Notes under the pieces: model-generated
What the model was told of the DNA's origin: nothing
The model's input: only the letters and a program-made list of their open reading frames with translations
Databases searched by the model: none
Made by a program: the position numbers and the translations under genes
From: Bisporella sp. PMI_857
Taxonomy: Eukaryota > Ascomycota > Leotiomycetes > Helotiales > Helotiaceae
Direction of reading: 5' to 3'
Length of the DNA: 64,000 bases
NCBI GenBank assembly: GCA_021307315.1
Contig: JAJSPD010000094.1
Location: 62,001 to 126,000 of the forward strand
Shown: positions 1 to 11,244 of the stretch, one piece after another
How positions within the stretch are numbered: position 1 is the stretch's first letter
Layout: each line of letters opens with the position of its first letter

Positions 1-1500
1 CTCAAGCACCATATACGTGAGGTCATCCTATAAGTGTTCACAACCTAATGGAAGAGCTCAAAGATATCCTACTCTCTCTAGGGATGTTGGAATACCTTGA
101 CAGCTTCATTGCAACAGGGTTTGGATCCTGGGAAACTCTGTCTGCTATTACAGAGGTTGAATTGTAAGGGAGACGCATCTAACGTTGTGATAGTGACTAA
201 TCTGCTTGAATTAGGGAGCGTATTAATGTGAAGATTGGTCATCGAAGGGTAGGATCTCAAGACTAACGGATATCTCTATTAGCTAAAGTAATATAGAAGC
301 TCCAATGAAGAGTAGCAACAGAGCAAGGCTTCCCAAAAGATGTCCCTCTTGAATTCTTTCCATCCTGGAAGTCCAGCCAATATATTTCTAAACACCTACA
401 TCTTCGTAGGAGAAAAGCTACGCCGCGGCAACGCCAACCTCAAACCAGCGCGCCACACCAGTTGTCAGGATTATGACTAGTAAATCTAAAACTTGGTCTG
501 ATGGTTTTTAAAATTGAAAAAGCAGGGTACAATATCCGCGTAGTAGTTATTGAGCATAGGCTCAGAATGTTAATTATTTCATACACGGTTCTAGCCTCTA
601 ATACGGTGGCTATGCCGGAGAACGTAGGTTGGTCAAATCACCAAAATACGCCGGACTCGTCCAATGTACCCTACTTCACCATATCACAGCATGGCTAGTG
701 ATTCCCTTCCTGCGCGCGGTCTGGCTTCTATCTACGCATATATACATATCCATTGACAGAAGTGCCCTGTTTGTGGCCTTTGGTTTCAGGCTCTGACCCG
801 GCTGCCAGCTGCTCACCCGCGTCTGTGGTACTTAGATACCTGATGTGCTACGGCCGCAGTGAAGCCATATTGCAACTCAGCAACCGTGATTCCACGACCC
901 CCCTGTCCTCACAGGAGAAAACCTTCCCAACAACGTTCTCTCTCGTCGAAATCGCCCTTTCTATACTCCCGTAAATCCAAAGTCCTTAAGACCCTGACTC
1001 CCCCTAAACCTGTGAGATTATGCGTGCCCGGTGTGGGTCAAGTGCCTTCTGTATGCTCTGTAAATTGATGATGTCGTTTTAATGAGGGTTCAAGAATCTG
1101 CCAGGCAGGACTGCAGTCTCAGGAGGTGATAGGTCCACAGAATTCTGTGTTTTTTGTGTCGTACTGTGTATAATGTCGCCGCATCTGAGATCTGGGTAAG
1201 GACAATCCGAGATCGAGTCACAGTCGCTTTCGAGATTGCCGTTGCCACTCGTATACATCGTTCTACTAGTCACGCTGTTATCTTGAGCATGATGGGCAGC
1301 CGCAGGCGACTCTGGCCGTGAGAAGAGGATACACAGCAGGTACTCACTAGATAGGCAGTGTCAGCTCCCTCTCCAGCCGCCTGGGCCCAGAACGTGTGAA
1401 GCATTTCAATTTCCTAGGAAACCGAAATGCACAGCCAAGGAAATGGCGTGGTGGGAAAGGAGGGGTGTGCTCGCTTATTATTAGTTCAATACATCAGGTC
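1..1500. other. gene-free stretch, left edge
   Basis: I find no recognisable protein family, no convincing intron-bearing reading frame and no tRNA-like fold here. The open frames are all under 85 codons, overlap on both strands and lack family motifs. Composition is mixed, with a locally GC-richer patch around 780-960. It may be old repeat-derived DNA, because the repeat cluster described next begins just to the right. Confidence 0.5.
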
Positions 1501-1789
1501 ACTTTCCTTGGGGAAGGGTGGATCTCAATGCGAGTGCCAATTGAGTCTGGTATATTCCTGCCAATTAGACCTTGGAATGCGCGCTGAATATCCTCCTTTC
1601 TTGAGTTCGGAATTATTGATTTGTTTTCTCGGATCCAAGTATTCTTGTTCTCATTTTTTGAAAAGATTTGATATTTAAGAACTAAGCTGGGATAATCGGG
1701 TGCGTGCTAAGAATAGAACGAAAATGTTGGGCGACCCAGCGATTCAACCCTTAGCCAAGATTTTGAGTCAGGGAAGGGGGTCGGAACAG

Positions 1790-3045
1790 CCTTTCCGGAA
1801 GCGCGCGCTTAATTTCCTCCTTTTGCAGATATAAAAGCATCAATCCAGAATTCCAGATTTGAGTTTTATGACTTGGGATGTCCTGGTCTCGGATCTTGAA
1901 ATATCGAGGTTCTATTTCAAGCTAGGGATGGTGATTGCTCAGAATAGAACGTCACCTCAAACGCGAACGCTTCGCAAGGGAGCCGCAAGGCCGTCGGTCA
2001 GATGACAGCTGTAATTAGGTGTCTTGTAATAAGGAGGTAATACGCCGTTCCTTTCGGCTGTGCATTTCGGTATCCTAGGATATTGAATTGCTTCATACAT
2101 TCTGAGCCCATGCTCAACAGCGGGCATTGCACCCTATTTTTTTCTTTTTTAAAATCATCGGACCAAGTTTTAGATTTAATCTTGCACGATTAATGGGCTT
2201 GGGCCGAGATTAGATGTGGGGGAGATTCAAAAGCAGAACCCCTCAAATATACACATTAGTAACCTTAACTAACCAAAATGCGTTATCGCCATCTAAAAAT
2301 AGAATGTTGGCATTTCAAAGATCTGAGAACAGAACATCTCAAATCGTAATTCCAAATATGGATTTTCGGGATTGATGCTTTTGTATTTGACAACGACGGT
2401 TATTGATGGTGAGCTGGCGCATTGAACCAATCATAAGCGAGAACACCCTCCATGACCACTACAGTAGGGGTGCAAAAAGTGTCGACCCTCCCCCCTGCTA
2501 GCGTGACTGCATATACGCAGTTTCAGGGCTGCAGTTTTAAATGTACGCATTTTTACTCCCCTGAAGCAACCGCGCTAGCAAGGGGGGGGAGTTCGACACT
2601 TTTTGCACCCTACTGTATTACCGAGGTCTATCGCTGCGCTAGTGTACCCCCCATTCCCCATTCCCTTCAACGGTGCCAAGGCGGCGCGTCCATTGATGAT
2701 TGGCGCAATGCCTTATTTGTTGCCAGGAACGGGCTTCCGGAAGCGAGCGCTTAAAAACCGCCTTTCTCATATATAACATCGATCCGGAAATTCAGATCTG
2801 AAATTTATATGCTCTGTTCTCGGATACTCGAGATACCAACTTTCTATTTAAGCCAACAACACCTTTTGCACGACATCAGCCTCACGATTGATTGGATGCT
2901 GATTACGGGGCTTGCTTGGGCAATCTCGCGGGAGCGCGCGCTTAGTGCCACCTTCCTCAAATATAGAAGCATCAATTCGGAATTTCAGATCTGAGTTATA
3001 TGTTACGAGTTACTGGAATATTAAACATTCTATTTATAGCCAGGG
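1790..3045. repeat. cluster of degenerate ~90-120 bp dispersed repeat units
   Basis: Related units recur at about 1801-1921, 2738-2854 and 2930-3043 (direct), and 2297-2391 (inverted). The consensus order is a GCGCGCTTA-like head, a CCTCCTT box, an ATATAAAAGCATCAATCCGG block, CAGATCTGAG, and a tail ending in TTCTATTTA. A further inverted copy lies at 35.5 kb. Copies differ by many transitions and small indels, so they are old. No coding capacity is seen. They could be fragments of one larger degraded transposon. The inverted copy at 2297-2391 is followed by unique flank that carries the MITE at 2462. Confidence 0.7.
2462..2615. mobile_element. MITE-A copy 1 (154 bp, TA-flanked)
   Basis: The element begins CAGTAGGGGTGCAAAAAGTG and ends with the near-perfect reverse complement, CACTTTTTGCACCCTACTG. 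Terminal inverted repeats extend through a poly-C/poly-G tract to a GCTAGCG/CGCTAGC box, about 38 bp each side. It is flanked by TA on both sides (2460-2461 and 2616-2617), the target duplication typical of Tc1/mariner/pogo elements. The 70-bp core has no coding potential. A second copy is at 28088-28239. The related locus at 35.73 kb lacks the insertion. Confidence 0.88.
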
Positions 3046-4126
3046 CAAAGCGTTTCTAAGCTGAAGAAGAGTGCTTGACATTGCTCTATTCTTAGAAAAT
3101 AGTAACCCGGCTTTTTAAGAACAGAGTTCTTAAATCATGAAGTTAAGATACCACCTACCAGTTCCTCACTCGGAGTCTTTCCGATGAGCCTTTGGATGGT
3201 ATAACAGGGAGGTGTCAAATAATAGGCTGCTGTATTGGAAAGCGTTCAACACTCGCTGTAGGTAGAGAGAATAAAGTCCGTCCCTGCGTAGCGAGAAACC
3301 CACCGTGCCGAGAAAAAAGACTAGTACTTTGACTATAAGCAACTCGCACTCTGTGCACACATCGATATTTCCTATAGTTTTATATAAATCGTATTCCGTG
3401 GCCACTCTTAAATACGTGATCCTTCCCACCAAGAAAAGTACCTTCCCATCGTCGCGTTCGCGCCTGATTTACGTAGAGCCCTCTTTCATAGCGTAGTGGA
3501 ATTCCATCACCACAGCACCACCACCAAGCTTATACCACTGTTGGAACTTAATAGGGGCTAGCATCTGACCCTCAGAGTCCTACAGCAATGCTGGGAAGTC
3601 ATTATCGGCCTTGTGGCTGGTGTGGTGCGCGGATTTATGCGAGGTCACCACGCGGATTGGTACCGCAATATTGCTCTCTGCTATATTTGCCACTTTCCGA
3701 TCGGAGCCTTAGGCATATCTGTATACTGTAAGAGACGAACTGTGTGGTCTCACGGTCGAGGCACAATGATGGCAGGAATGGCCACCGCCAGACACGATAA
3801 GCGCGGTAAGAGACACCAAAGGTCGCAATGCTGAAGAAATCGCTATCTCCGTAGACACTGCCCGCGGAAATCGCGTCGTCTTCTGCTCAGCCTTAACTTG
3901 GGTTGCGTTGCCAGCCCCAGTGCTCAAGCCCGCATCCTCTGTGTGGCCTCAATCGCCTCCGGATACGGTTTACAATATCGCGATACGGTCGAGTCTTTGT
4001 CTTTGTCCTTGTCTTGTTTATCGCTTATTAACTTTGATAGCTAAATGAGGTATTCTCAGCCAACGGGCGAGCTGCCGCGTCCCTCCTACCTCTCCATACT
4101 TGCTTCCTCGATCTCGGCGCACAATA
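3046..4126. other. gene-free stretch upstream of the HET-NACHT gene
   Basis: No family is recognisable on either strand. The only longer open frames (3166-3432 minus, 3613-3834 plus, 3709-3927 minus) show no motif, and two of them overlap each other. The last few hundred bases presumably held the promoter of the HET-NACHT gene that follows. I see no clear TATA box or other site I can support. Confidence 0.45.
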
Positions 4127-6410
4127 ATGCGTCTTCTGCTACAAGGCGGAACCGGCGAATTTAGCTTCCGAGAATTTCGCGACGATGAGATCCCTCCCTA
4201 CGCAATACTTTTGCACACATGGCTCGCAGTTCAAGAGGGGGCGGAGCCAACTTACGAAGACCTGAAAAATGGCAGTGGTGAGGGAAAGCTTGGCTACAAG
4301 AAGATCCAGTTCTGTGGAGAACAAGCGAGACGGGATGGCCTACAATACTTCTGGGTGGACACATATTGCATTAACAAGGCAAACTACGCTGAGCTCCAGT
4401 ATGCTATCAACTCCATGTTCCGCTGGTACCGCAACGCAACTCGATGCTACGTCTATATGTCGGATGTTACCAGCCCTCCCTTAGGCACCAATGCTGAGTT
4501 CAATCCACAGTCGTGGGACTCGGAGTTTTGGAAAAGCAGATGGTTCACTAGAGGATGGACGCTCCAGGAGCTTCTTGCGCCTCGTTCAGTCGAGTTTTTC
4601 TGTCGCGAAGGCGGGCGGCTCGGTGACAAAAACTCACTAAAGCACCAAATTCAAGCTATAACAGGTATTCCTGCCTTAGCGCTCCAAGGAGCCCCTTTAT
4701 TTCAGTTTAGTGCGGAGGAGCGACTTTCTTGGATGGATCGCCGCTAGACAACTCTCGAGGTAGATAGAGTGTACTCATTGCTAGGCATTCTTGACGTAAA
4801 AATACCTCTTTTCAAAGACACAGAAGCAGCGACTGCCTTTGGACGGCTCCAAGAGGTCATCGGCAAGCGGGAAATGTGTCTTCAAGACTTACGCCTTACC
4901 GACCCCTGTGATGATAAGAAGCGTATTGAGGACACTAAGGGTGGCTTGCTGGAGGATTCTTACCGCTGGATTTTTGGGAACTCTGAGTTTAAACAATGGC
5001 GTAACGACCAGCTGAGCCCACTTCTATGGATCAAGGGCGATCCTGGCAAAGGCAAGACGATGCTACTCTGTGGCATAGTCAACGAGCTGAGCAAATCGAC
5101 AGTCGACACGGCTCTTCTCTCCTACTTCTTCTGCCAGGCTAGCGACTCACGAATTAACAGCGCCACTGCCGTGCTACGAGGTCTAATATATACGCTTGTC
5201 GGTCAGCGGCCGTCGCTTGTGTCGCATATCCCAAAAAAAATACAACAACGCAGGTAAAACACTGTTTGAAGATACAAATGCCTTGACTGCTTTGTCCGAG
5301 ATCTTTACCAATATACTGCAAGACTCGAGCTTGGATGGCATCTATCTTATTGTCGATGCGCTTGACGAATGCGTGACTGGCTTGCCGGAATTGTTGGACC
5401 TTGTTGTATACACGTCGTCAGTATCATCGCGTGCCAAGTGGATCGTCTCGAGTCGAAATTGGTCGAGTATCGAGAGGAGTCTCAACACCGCAGCGCACAG
5501 GGTGAGACTGAGCCTTGAACTCAATCAAAATTCCGTCGCTGCGGCTATTGCAACTTACATCTAGTTCAAGGTCGATTGGCTAGCGGAGCGAAACAGATAC
5601 AGTAGTGAAACACATGAGTCCGTCCAGAGTTACTTGTCCTTAAACGCAAACGGCACGTTTCTTTGGGTGGCTTTGGTATGCAAAGAACTCTCCAAGATCC
5701 CCGGATGGAAGGCTAAGACGAAGGTGACCGCATTTCCGCCTGAACTCGATCCCTTCTACAGGCGAATGATGGATCAGATCAGGGGCGTAGAGGATGCAGA
5801 AGATAGAGAGCTTTGCACACAGGTACTGGCTGTCGTTGCGGCTGTGTACTGGCCCATCACGTTGGACGAGCTGTCGTCTTTCATTGACATGCCTGACGGA
5901 ATTGTTGGCGAATACGAAGCTCTATCGGAGATCATAGAGCTTTGTGGCTCTTTTCTAACGCTCCGAGAATATACTATCTCATTCGTTCACCAGTCAGCAA
6001 AGGATTTTTTAATCAAAAAGGCACAGAATGAGATCCATCCTTTTGGAGTAGAAGCTGTACATCATATTATATTCTCGCGATCGTTACAAGCCATGTCCGG
6101 AACACTTCGACGCGATATTTATAGCCTACGCACTCCTGGAATCTCTGTCGACCAGGTCGAGGCGCCCAATCCAGATCCACTAGCCGCAGCACGGTACTCT
6201 TGTCTCTATTGGGTTGACCATCTACTCGACTGTGGTACTAGAGAGAACACGATTGATAACCTCAAGGACAGTGGGTCAGTGTTTAAGTTTTTACGCCAGA
6301 GCTATCTTTACTGGCTTGAGGCACTTAGCTTAACGAAAGGCCTGTCAGATGGGATACTTATGATTAGGAAGCTCGGGAGTTGGCTTCAGGTAAGTGTCTA
6401 CATTAATTGA
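4127..6410 (+). pseudogene. HET-NACHT NLR-type gene, broken (two stops, one frameshift, C-terminus missing)
   Basis: This is a fungal NLR-like receptor of the heterokaryon-incompatibility type. The N-terminal HET domain (about 4160-4650) shows PPYAILLHTW, the FWVDTYCINK block, SMFRWYRNA and FTRGWTLQELLAP. The NACHT NTPase follows, with P-loop GDPGKGKT near 5040 and Walker B IVDALDE near 5350, then the conserved post-NACHT helical region ending near 6380 (FVHQSAKDFL, YSCLYWVDHL). I start at ATG 4127 because the conserved MRLL start of the family is there. Lesions: in-frame TAG at 4745-4747 where the paralogue at 15.5 kb has Gln (a C-to-T change would explain it), a one-base shift in an A8 run at 5233-5240, and TAG at 5562-5564. 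The WD40 or other repeat domain expected after this NACHT subtype is absent. Normally such proteins act in the cytosol and trigger cell death on non-self recognition; this copy should be inactive. Confidence 0.9.
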
Positions 6411-6461
6411 TAGTAGGTACAGAGAAACCCCACTAATATAATAAGGCCGATAAAAGTACAG

Positions 6462-6485
6462 ATATATATATATATATATATATAT
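6462..6485. repeat. (AT)n microsatellite
   Basis: About twelve AT dinucleotides in a row lie between the end of the broken HET-NACHT gene and the SANT/Myb-like gene. It may mark the point where the receptor's repeat domain was lost, but that is only positional inference. Confidence 0.95.
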
Positions 6486-6577
6486 TTGTACTTGATGCAA
6501 TGAGGTTCGCCCTATAAACCCCTTCCACCCCCCTCAACGTCTCATATCAAGCGACTGCAGCCACCTCGTCTCTCAGT

Positions 6578-6982
6578 ATGCAGGAGAGCGAAGAGATCCC
6601 CATCCATGGATACTTAACACTAAAGACCATCGAATCGAAAGTCGTGTACTGTCTCACATTTTCTCAACAACTCTTACCGGAACCTGGTGGAACATCCCAG
6701 AGACAAGGCATTCCCAGGAGCGTCTCTAGCAGCAGTGACAGGAGAGACTCGGAACAGTTGTCTGTGCACGAACGGACTATGAGCAGACCCGTCAGGAATT
6801 CGCGATTTTCGTCCCAAGAGGACAAACTTCTACTGCAACTGAAAAGAGAGGGTTTATCGTGGGATGAGATTTCAGACCGCTTCCCCGAGAGGAGCAAAGG
6901 GACATTGCAGGTACATTACAGTACAAAGTTGAAGCCTCGTCCAGAGTCCAAGAATACAAGGAAACGCCGGAGGCGTGGGTGA
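6578..6982 (+). CDS. small SANT/Myb-like protein, lineage-specific family
   Basis: The 134-residue frame ends in a SANT/Myb-like helix-turn-helix module (about residues 72-117): SRFSSQEDKLLLQLK, then LSWDEISDRFPERSKGTLQVHY, followed by a basic tail KRRRRG. This arrangement is common in many short proteins of Helotiales and suggests DNA binding in the nucleus. Full-length relatives carry an N-terminal EYQEWPFQGFL-type segment, visible in the related locus at 22.9-23.4 kb but absent here, so this copy may be 5'-truncated. The ATG at 6578 is the first in frame. No intron is needed. Function beyond probable DNA binding is unknown. Confidence 0.6.
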   Translation: MQESEEIPIHGYLTLKTIESKVVYCLTFSQQLLPEPGGTSQRQGIPRSVSSSSDRRDSEQLSVHERTMSRPVRNSRFSSQEDKLLLQLKREGLSWDEISDRFPERSKGTLQVHYSTKLKPRPESKNTRKRRRRG

Positions 6983-7465
6983 GTTGAAGTCTGCGTAAGG
7001 TTAGGCATGATTTCAGAACACTGATTCATCAGGTCATCGGAAGATGTGAGCCGGAATGTCTTTATCAGAAATACGAGTAATTGATGTATTATACAATAAG
7101 TCGCGCTTCTATTAGACATCCTTGGTACCATTGTATTATACAGTTCCCCTACTCGTAGACTCTTTTGCAGAAAACCCTCCAAAAACGCTCGATCGACATG
7201 AACTGCATGGTGCTTGTCCAGTGATTCGCCCCATTGGGAACGCTGCACCAGCTTCGACTTCTGGTCAAACAATGACAGCTCAACATGAGGATTTGAGTGG
7301 TCGGGTCACAAATGGAGGTTATAAAAGGATTTATACACCCTCTTGATCCTCTGTTTTACTAGGTTTTCCACTGGCTACTGGTCTACTTCTTGCACCAATG
7401 TGGCTCTTTGACCTGTCGAGATTAATTGTGTCTCGGGTATACAGTAAGAAGTTTACTGACAGCTG

Positions 7466-7615
7466 TCTAGCGTCTTGTTCTCCGTCATCATGTCGGTTAT
7501 GTCCCTCGGAAGCATCATAGCACCGTTGACTTCTATTGGAAAGGCCGCTTCAACAGCAGCCACCTTCTTTGCTATGATCGATGCTCTAGTGGGCGCTTAT
7601 CCCCAGTGGCAAGAG
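7466..7615 (+). pseudogene. ABC-B multidrug transporter relic (transmembrane segment fragment)
   Basis: The translation LFSVIMSVMSLGSIIAPLTS followed by IGKAASTAATFFAMID matches the end of the first transmembrane domain of fungal full-length ABC-B (MDR/leptomycin-resistance type) transporters, just before the first nucleotide-binding domain. No Walker A, signature or Walker B motif follows in any frame. A hydrophobic stretch near 7700-7750 may be another degraded membrane segment. Nothing else of the roughly 1300-residue protein can be found, so this is a decayed fragment. The family call is from sequence memory. Confidence 0.6.
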
Positions 7616-8497
7616 TGTTATGGCGAGTCGTCATCACGGCCACAAGTGGGAGGAAACGCAGTCAAACAGGCTGGCAGCCAGGATTTTGAGCGAAAATTAC
7701 CAATTATCGCAATATTGATTTGCAGTCTCCTTACAGTGGCGTGTTTTGCCTATGCAGATGAATGTTGCCTACAGCTGGTGTTACAGCCTTACCTCCTTCC
7801 TAACCCATCGTTGGTTGACCGAGGACGGTATTTGGAAGAATACTGGTGATTGGTCCAGCCACCAGGTCCTGGTAGAGGAACATAAACAACAGCTAAAGCT
7901 AACTATTAATATCTAGCCTCGAGGGGAGATTAAAGAAGGCAGAGTATGAGCTTGAGTTTCGTAGTACCTGGTCTCAAAGCCAGATCGAAAACTATCCAAA
8001 TCATGTTTATCAAATCTATTATGCAGAAATTCTGGCAGACCGCTTGTCAACTACCTTGTCTGAAATTCGGTTTGATCAACGATAGCAAGAAGGTATATTT
8101 CAGCTCTTTGCAGTCCTGCCTGGACTTGTGGCCTGGAAATCCGCAGAATAATAACAGTCACATTAGCACGTCGGGTACTTTACTCCAAATATCAATAATT
8201 GGCTTCTTTATCACAGCAGGTAAGTCTACGCAGTGGAAAAAGGTACACAAAATACTGATGGTAGTCTTACAATGCTAGGTCTAATAATACTACCTACCGT
8301 GACCCAAATAAGCGGGGAGAGAATGCTCGTAGATCCAAACGAAAGAGAAGCAACGGCTTGAAGAAAGAGAACCACAAAAATGGCTGTACCTAGTCGAGCA
8401 TTAGATATGGCATGCAAACGTTAGCAGGCGGAAGCGTTTTGGCGTTGGAGTTACAGAGGAGCACATATGCGGGGAACCCTTTGATTCTCAATGCGCA

Positions 8498-9095
8498 TTA
8501 ATTTGTTCTACTCCAAAGCCCCGAGTCTTGGTATGCGTGACATGTATTGAGAAGAAACTTGTCTGCGTGAGAAGACCACTTGTCGGGATGCTCCAAGGCC
8601 AGTCTTTCACGGCGGCGGCTGGCCCGCTCCATAAGTTGTAGCATCACGAAGCCTACAGCTTCAGTATCTTCGCGCATCTCGGGGCTTCGTGGACTAATGG
8701 TGATGCACCCTTCAGGATTGGCTTAGATGGAGATATTAGCAGGACAAGCAATCCTCAGGTCGAGGAGGACTTACCGGCTTTGATATCTCCGCGAAGAGAC
8801 AGGAGTATAGTAGAACATGTAATATGTCGATGCATCATGTCTCGAGAGGCGAGGAAATCAAGTCCCGTCAGCACCTACTTCTTCAGCATCAAAGTCCAAA
8901 GGGTTTTATAGGAGCAACTCACCTGATGTATGATTGTCGCTATCTGAATCTCGTTCGGTGGGATAACAGATCCATTAAGATCCGTAGACAGATTGCCATG
9001 CATTCGGAAACGGTAAAGATCGCATTGTCACACACAAATATTTCATAGCAGGTGAGGAAATTGAGGCGACTGGTGTACTTCACGACGAGGCCCGG
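8498..9095 (-). pseudogene. fungal pseudokinase-like gene, 3' part with two introns
   Basis: Read on the minus strand, the exons are about 8946-9095, then roughly 8775-8900, then 8498-8721. The introns look good: GTGAGT to AG around 8900-8945, and GTAAGT to AG at 8722-8774 with a CTAAT branch. The product shows TGLDFLASRDMMHRHITCST (a degenerate catalytic loop, with HRH where active kinases have HRD), LLSLRGDIKA, and a C-terminal EDTEAVGFVMLQLMERAS then EHPDKWSSHADKFL. The set matches a lineage-specific family of catalytically dead Ste20/PAK-like kinase domains. Upstream the frame shifts around 8960-9000 and the N-lobe is missing. It is likely a pseudogene. Confidence 0.6.
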
Positions 9096-9219
9096 ACCAA
9101 TGTTTGAGGGGAACTGGATTAGTACGTCGTTTCAGGGGAGAAAGGATTGACATGAAGGGCGAGAGCTTACCTCTGATGGCACCAGTGATGAAAACAATGG
9201 TTGACGACCCCAGACGAAA

Positions 9220-10284
9220 CTATTCTACTTCGGTATTATTATCGCAATCAGTCACTTTTGCATTATGCTTCTCTCCAATCTTCTGCTGATATTTTCCCCT
9301 CAAACTATCAAGATGGCTTTTCAGACCACCAGTGACAACCGACTTGTATTCGATATGCGGCATAGGTACATCTCCAAGATCTCCAATCGGAACACCCTGG
9401 TCCATAAATTCCTGTTTCATGCAGCGATTCAGTTGACGCTGTTCCTCGAGACGCCTTTCAAGTTCGTCTTTGGAGACCAAGTCCACTGCCAAAGGTGTTT
9501 CCAGGATCTCATGGAGCTGAGGTGGCATTGGGGAAATGGCCTCATAGTTCTGGCAGGTCTTGAGAACATCAATAGCCCTCGATAAATAGGATGTCTCCAT
9601 CGCCATCGCCCTCCCGATCAAAATGGCCGACCACAATTGTGAGATTTTGAATATTGCCGAACCAGCTCAGAATCGAAGCCAATTGATAATTGCGGGCTCC
9701 AATGTCTCCGGGATCCAAGAAAATAGCGAGATTCCGAACCTTGCGAACGTGGTCGGTATCATATATAGACTCTAATTCATCGATAAATAATCGAACTCGT
9801 TGTCGTCCTCGTTCGTGTCATGGAATACGAATGTATCGAAGCGAAGATATAAGGTATCCACGCGGAAGTCGAAGTATGATTCGGGGATCGAGCTTGCAAA
9901 AGCAAAACATGGGACTAAGAACTTCGAAGTGATTTGGTGCGATTCTCTGCACCCAAATAGCGTAGACGGAGCCTTGCTGGGTGACCATAATGCCAACATG
10001 CCTTCTTGTGCGCCCTTGGGGAAAGGCGGATCAAAGGTAGAGTGTCTCTTCCTCTTTACCCGCCTTTCTATGATATTGATGACTCTTGGACCGGGCAGTG
10101 CAGCCTCCCAAATCTTAAGCCTTATTTCAGTTGGCAATCGATTAAATAATGTGAACATGGGATTGCCCGTAGGTATTTTGATTAGCCCTTGCTGCTCGAA
10201 ATTGTCCAAACTCTTGTGGGACGGTGTGGTGGAAGAGGCTTTGCGTAGCAAAGATGGGGAATGGCAGGAAAAGCGGGTAACCAT
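9220..10284 (-). pseudogene. 2EXR-domain protein gene, frameshifted twice
   Basis: The first frame (10284 down to about 9800) opens with the fungal 2EXR (F-box-like) signature FTLFNRLPTEIRLKIWEAAL PGPRV, and has the later block ESYFDFRVDTLYLRF. Coding then continues in another frame (about 9812-9590: RVRLFIDELESIYDTDHVRK, then AIFLDPGD and GNIQNLTIVVGH) and in a third frame (about 9605-9220: SYLSRAIDVLKTCQNYEAIS and a Glu-rich helix). The second shift lies in a GATGGC-type repeat at 9590-9606, a plausible slippage site. No credible introns join the frames. 2EXR proteins are abundant in Helotiales and of unknown biochemical role. Confidence 0.75.
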
Positions 10285-10402
10285 GGACCGGTCACGAAGT
10301 TATGTTCTCTGCGTGAGTGAGGCCAAGATGGTGTTAAAAAAGACAACGAAATCAATTCACAAGAACTAATGTGTGGTTGTGGACATGTACATCTGAAACT
10401 TG

Positions 10403-11004
10403 ACCCAGGCTATCTATCGCACGTGGGGTGCCAAAAGTCTGCCCGATGAGCACGCTAAACTCAAAGAGGCATCTTGGTCAGTGGTACAGCTGGAAAAATG
10501 GACGTCGGAGTTGAAAATGGCAGTTCTGCTGCCTTCAGCCGCCCGACAGAAGGAAGCACTCAAGGTGAGCACACTCTGTTTCCAATTTAGCCGCGAGTTC
10601 TTGCTTATATGAAGTCAGATCTGGTTATTCCGAGTGTTGATAAATACTTAGGCGCCGAGTCTGAAACCGACCACAGAATTCTTGAGGTCGACCTCACAGC
10701 TATCAGCGATTTCGATCCTCTACACAATGCGGATAGCGACACCGCGGATGGTGACGGTTTCGGCTCCGGAACCACACTCACTTCTGATCGTGTTGTCGCC
10801 GACCACCAAGACAATGATAACGACAGCGGCATAATTGATGGTGCAAGGCTCCAGCTCGCTGCTGACATTCCAATGTCAGCATCCCCTGGCCACAGGTCCC
10901 TCGCACACCAAGCCAGCCCCATATGGGTGAACACCGAAACCACACAAGGGAGCGCGAGCTATGTTGACCGTGGCATCGCTGCTCGGGGTCACCGAGTGTG
11001 TTGA
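10403..11004 (+). other. possible two-exon gene fragment of unknown function
   Basis: An open frame at 10403-10565 (with KEASWSVVQLEKWTSELKM) ends at a GTGAGC donor. A phase-compatible AG acceptor at 10615 joins it to a frame reaching 11004 that is rich in Asp, Ser and Thr. No start codon is visible for the first part and I recognise no domain. It might be the upstream end of the HET gene that follows, or chance. I list it only so that the stretch is accounted for. Confidence 0.2.
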
Positions 11005-11244
11005 TTTCGAATCCGTCGTCGAAATGTGTTTTTAGTGCGTTGCGGTTGGGCAATGGTGGTGTATTCAGGAAAGTCCTTTTTCTGCCAAGCGTGCACCCGA
11101 ATTGCATAAGCCAAGAGGGGAATTCCCTCTTTGGTGTAGCGGGGTAAGTTTCTGACAGCAAGGCTCTACGGCGTAGCACTCGTCCAAAAGCACACGCAAG
11201 AACCTCCCTACCCAGCCATGTCGATTTCCTGACACTATTCTCTC

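Noticed and set aside
9800..10369. Plus-strand open frame of 189 codons
   Set aside because: It is antisense to the 2EXR gene, which has clear family motifs.
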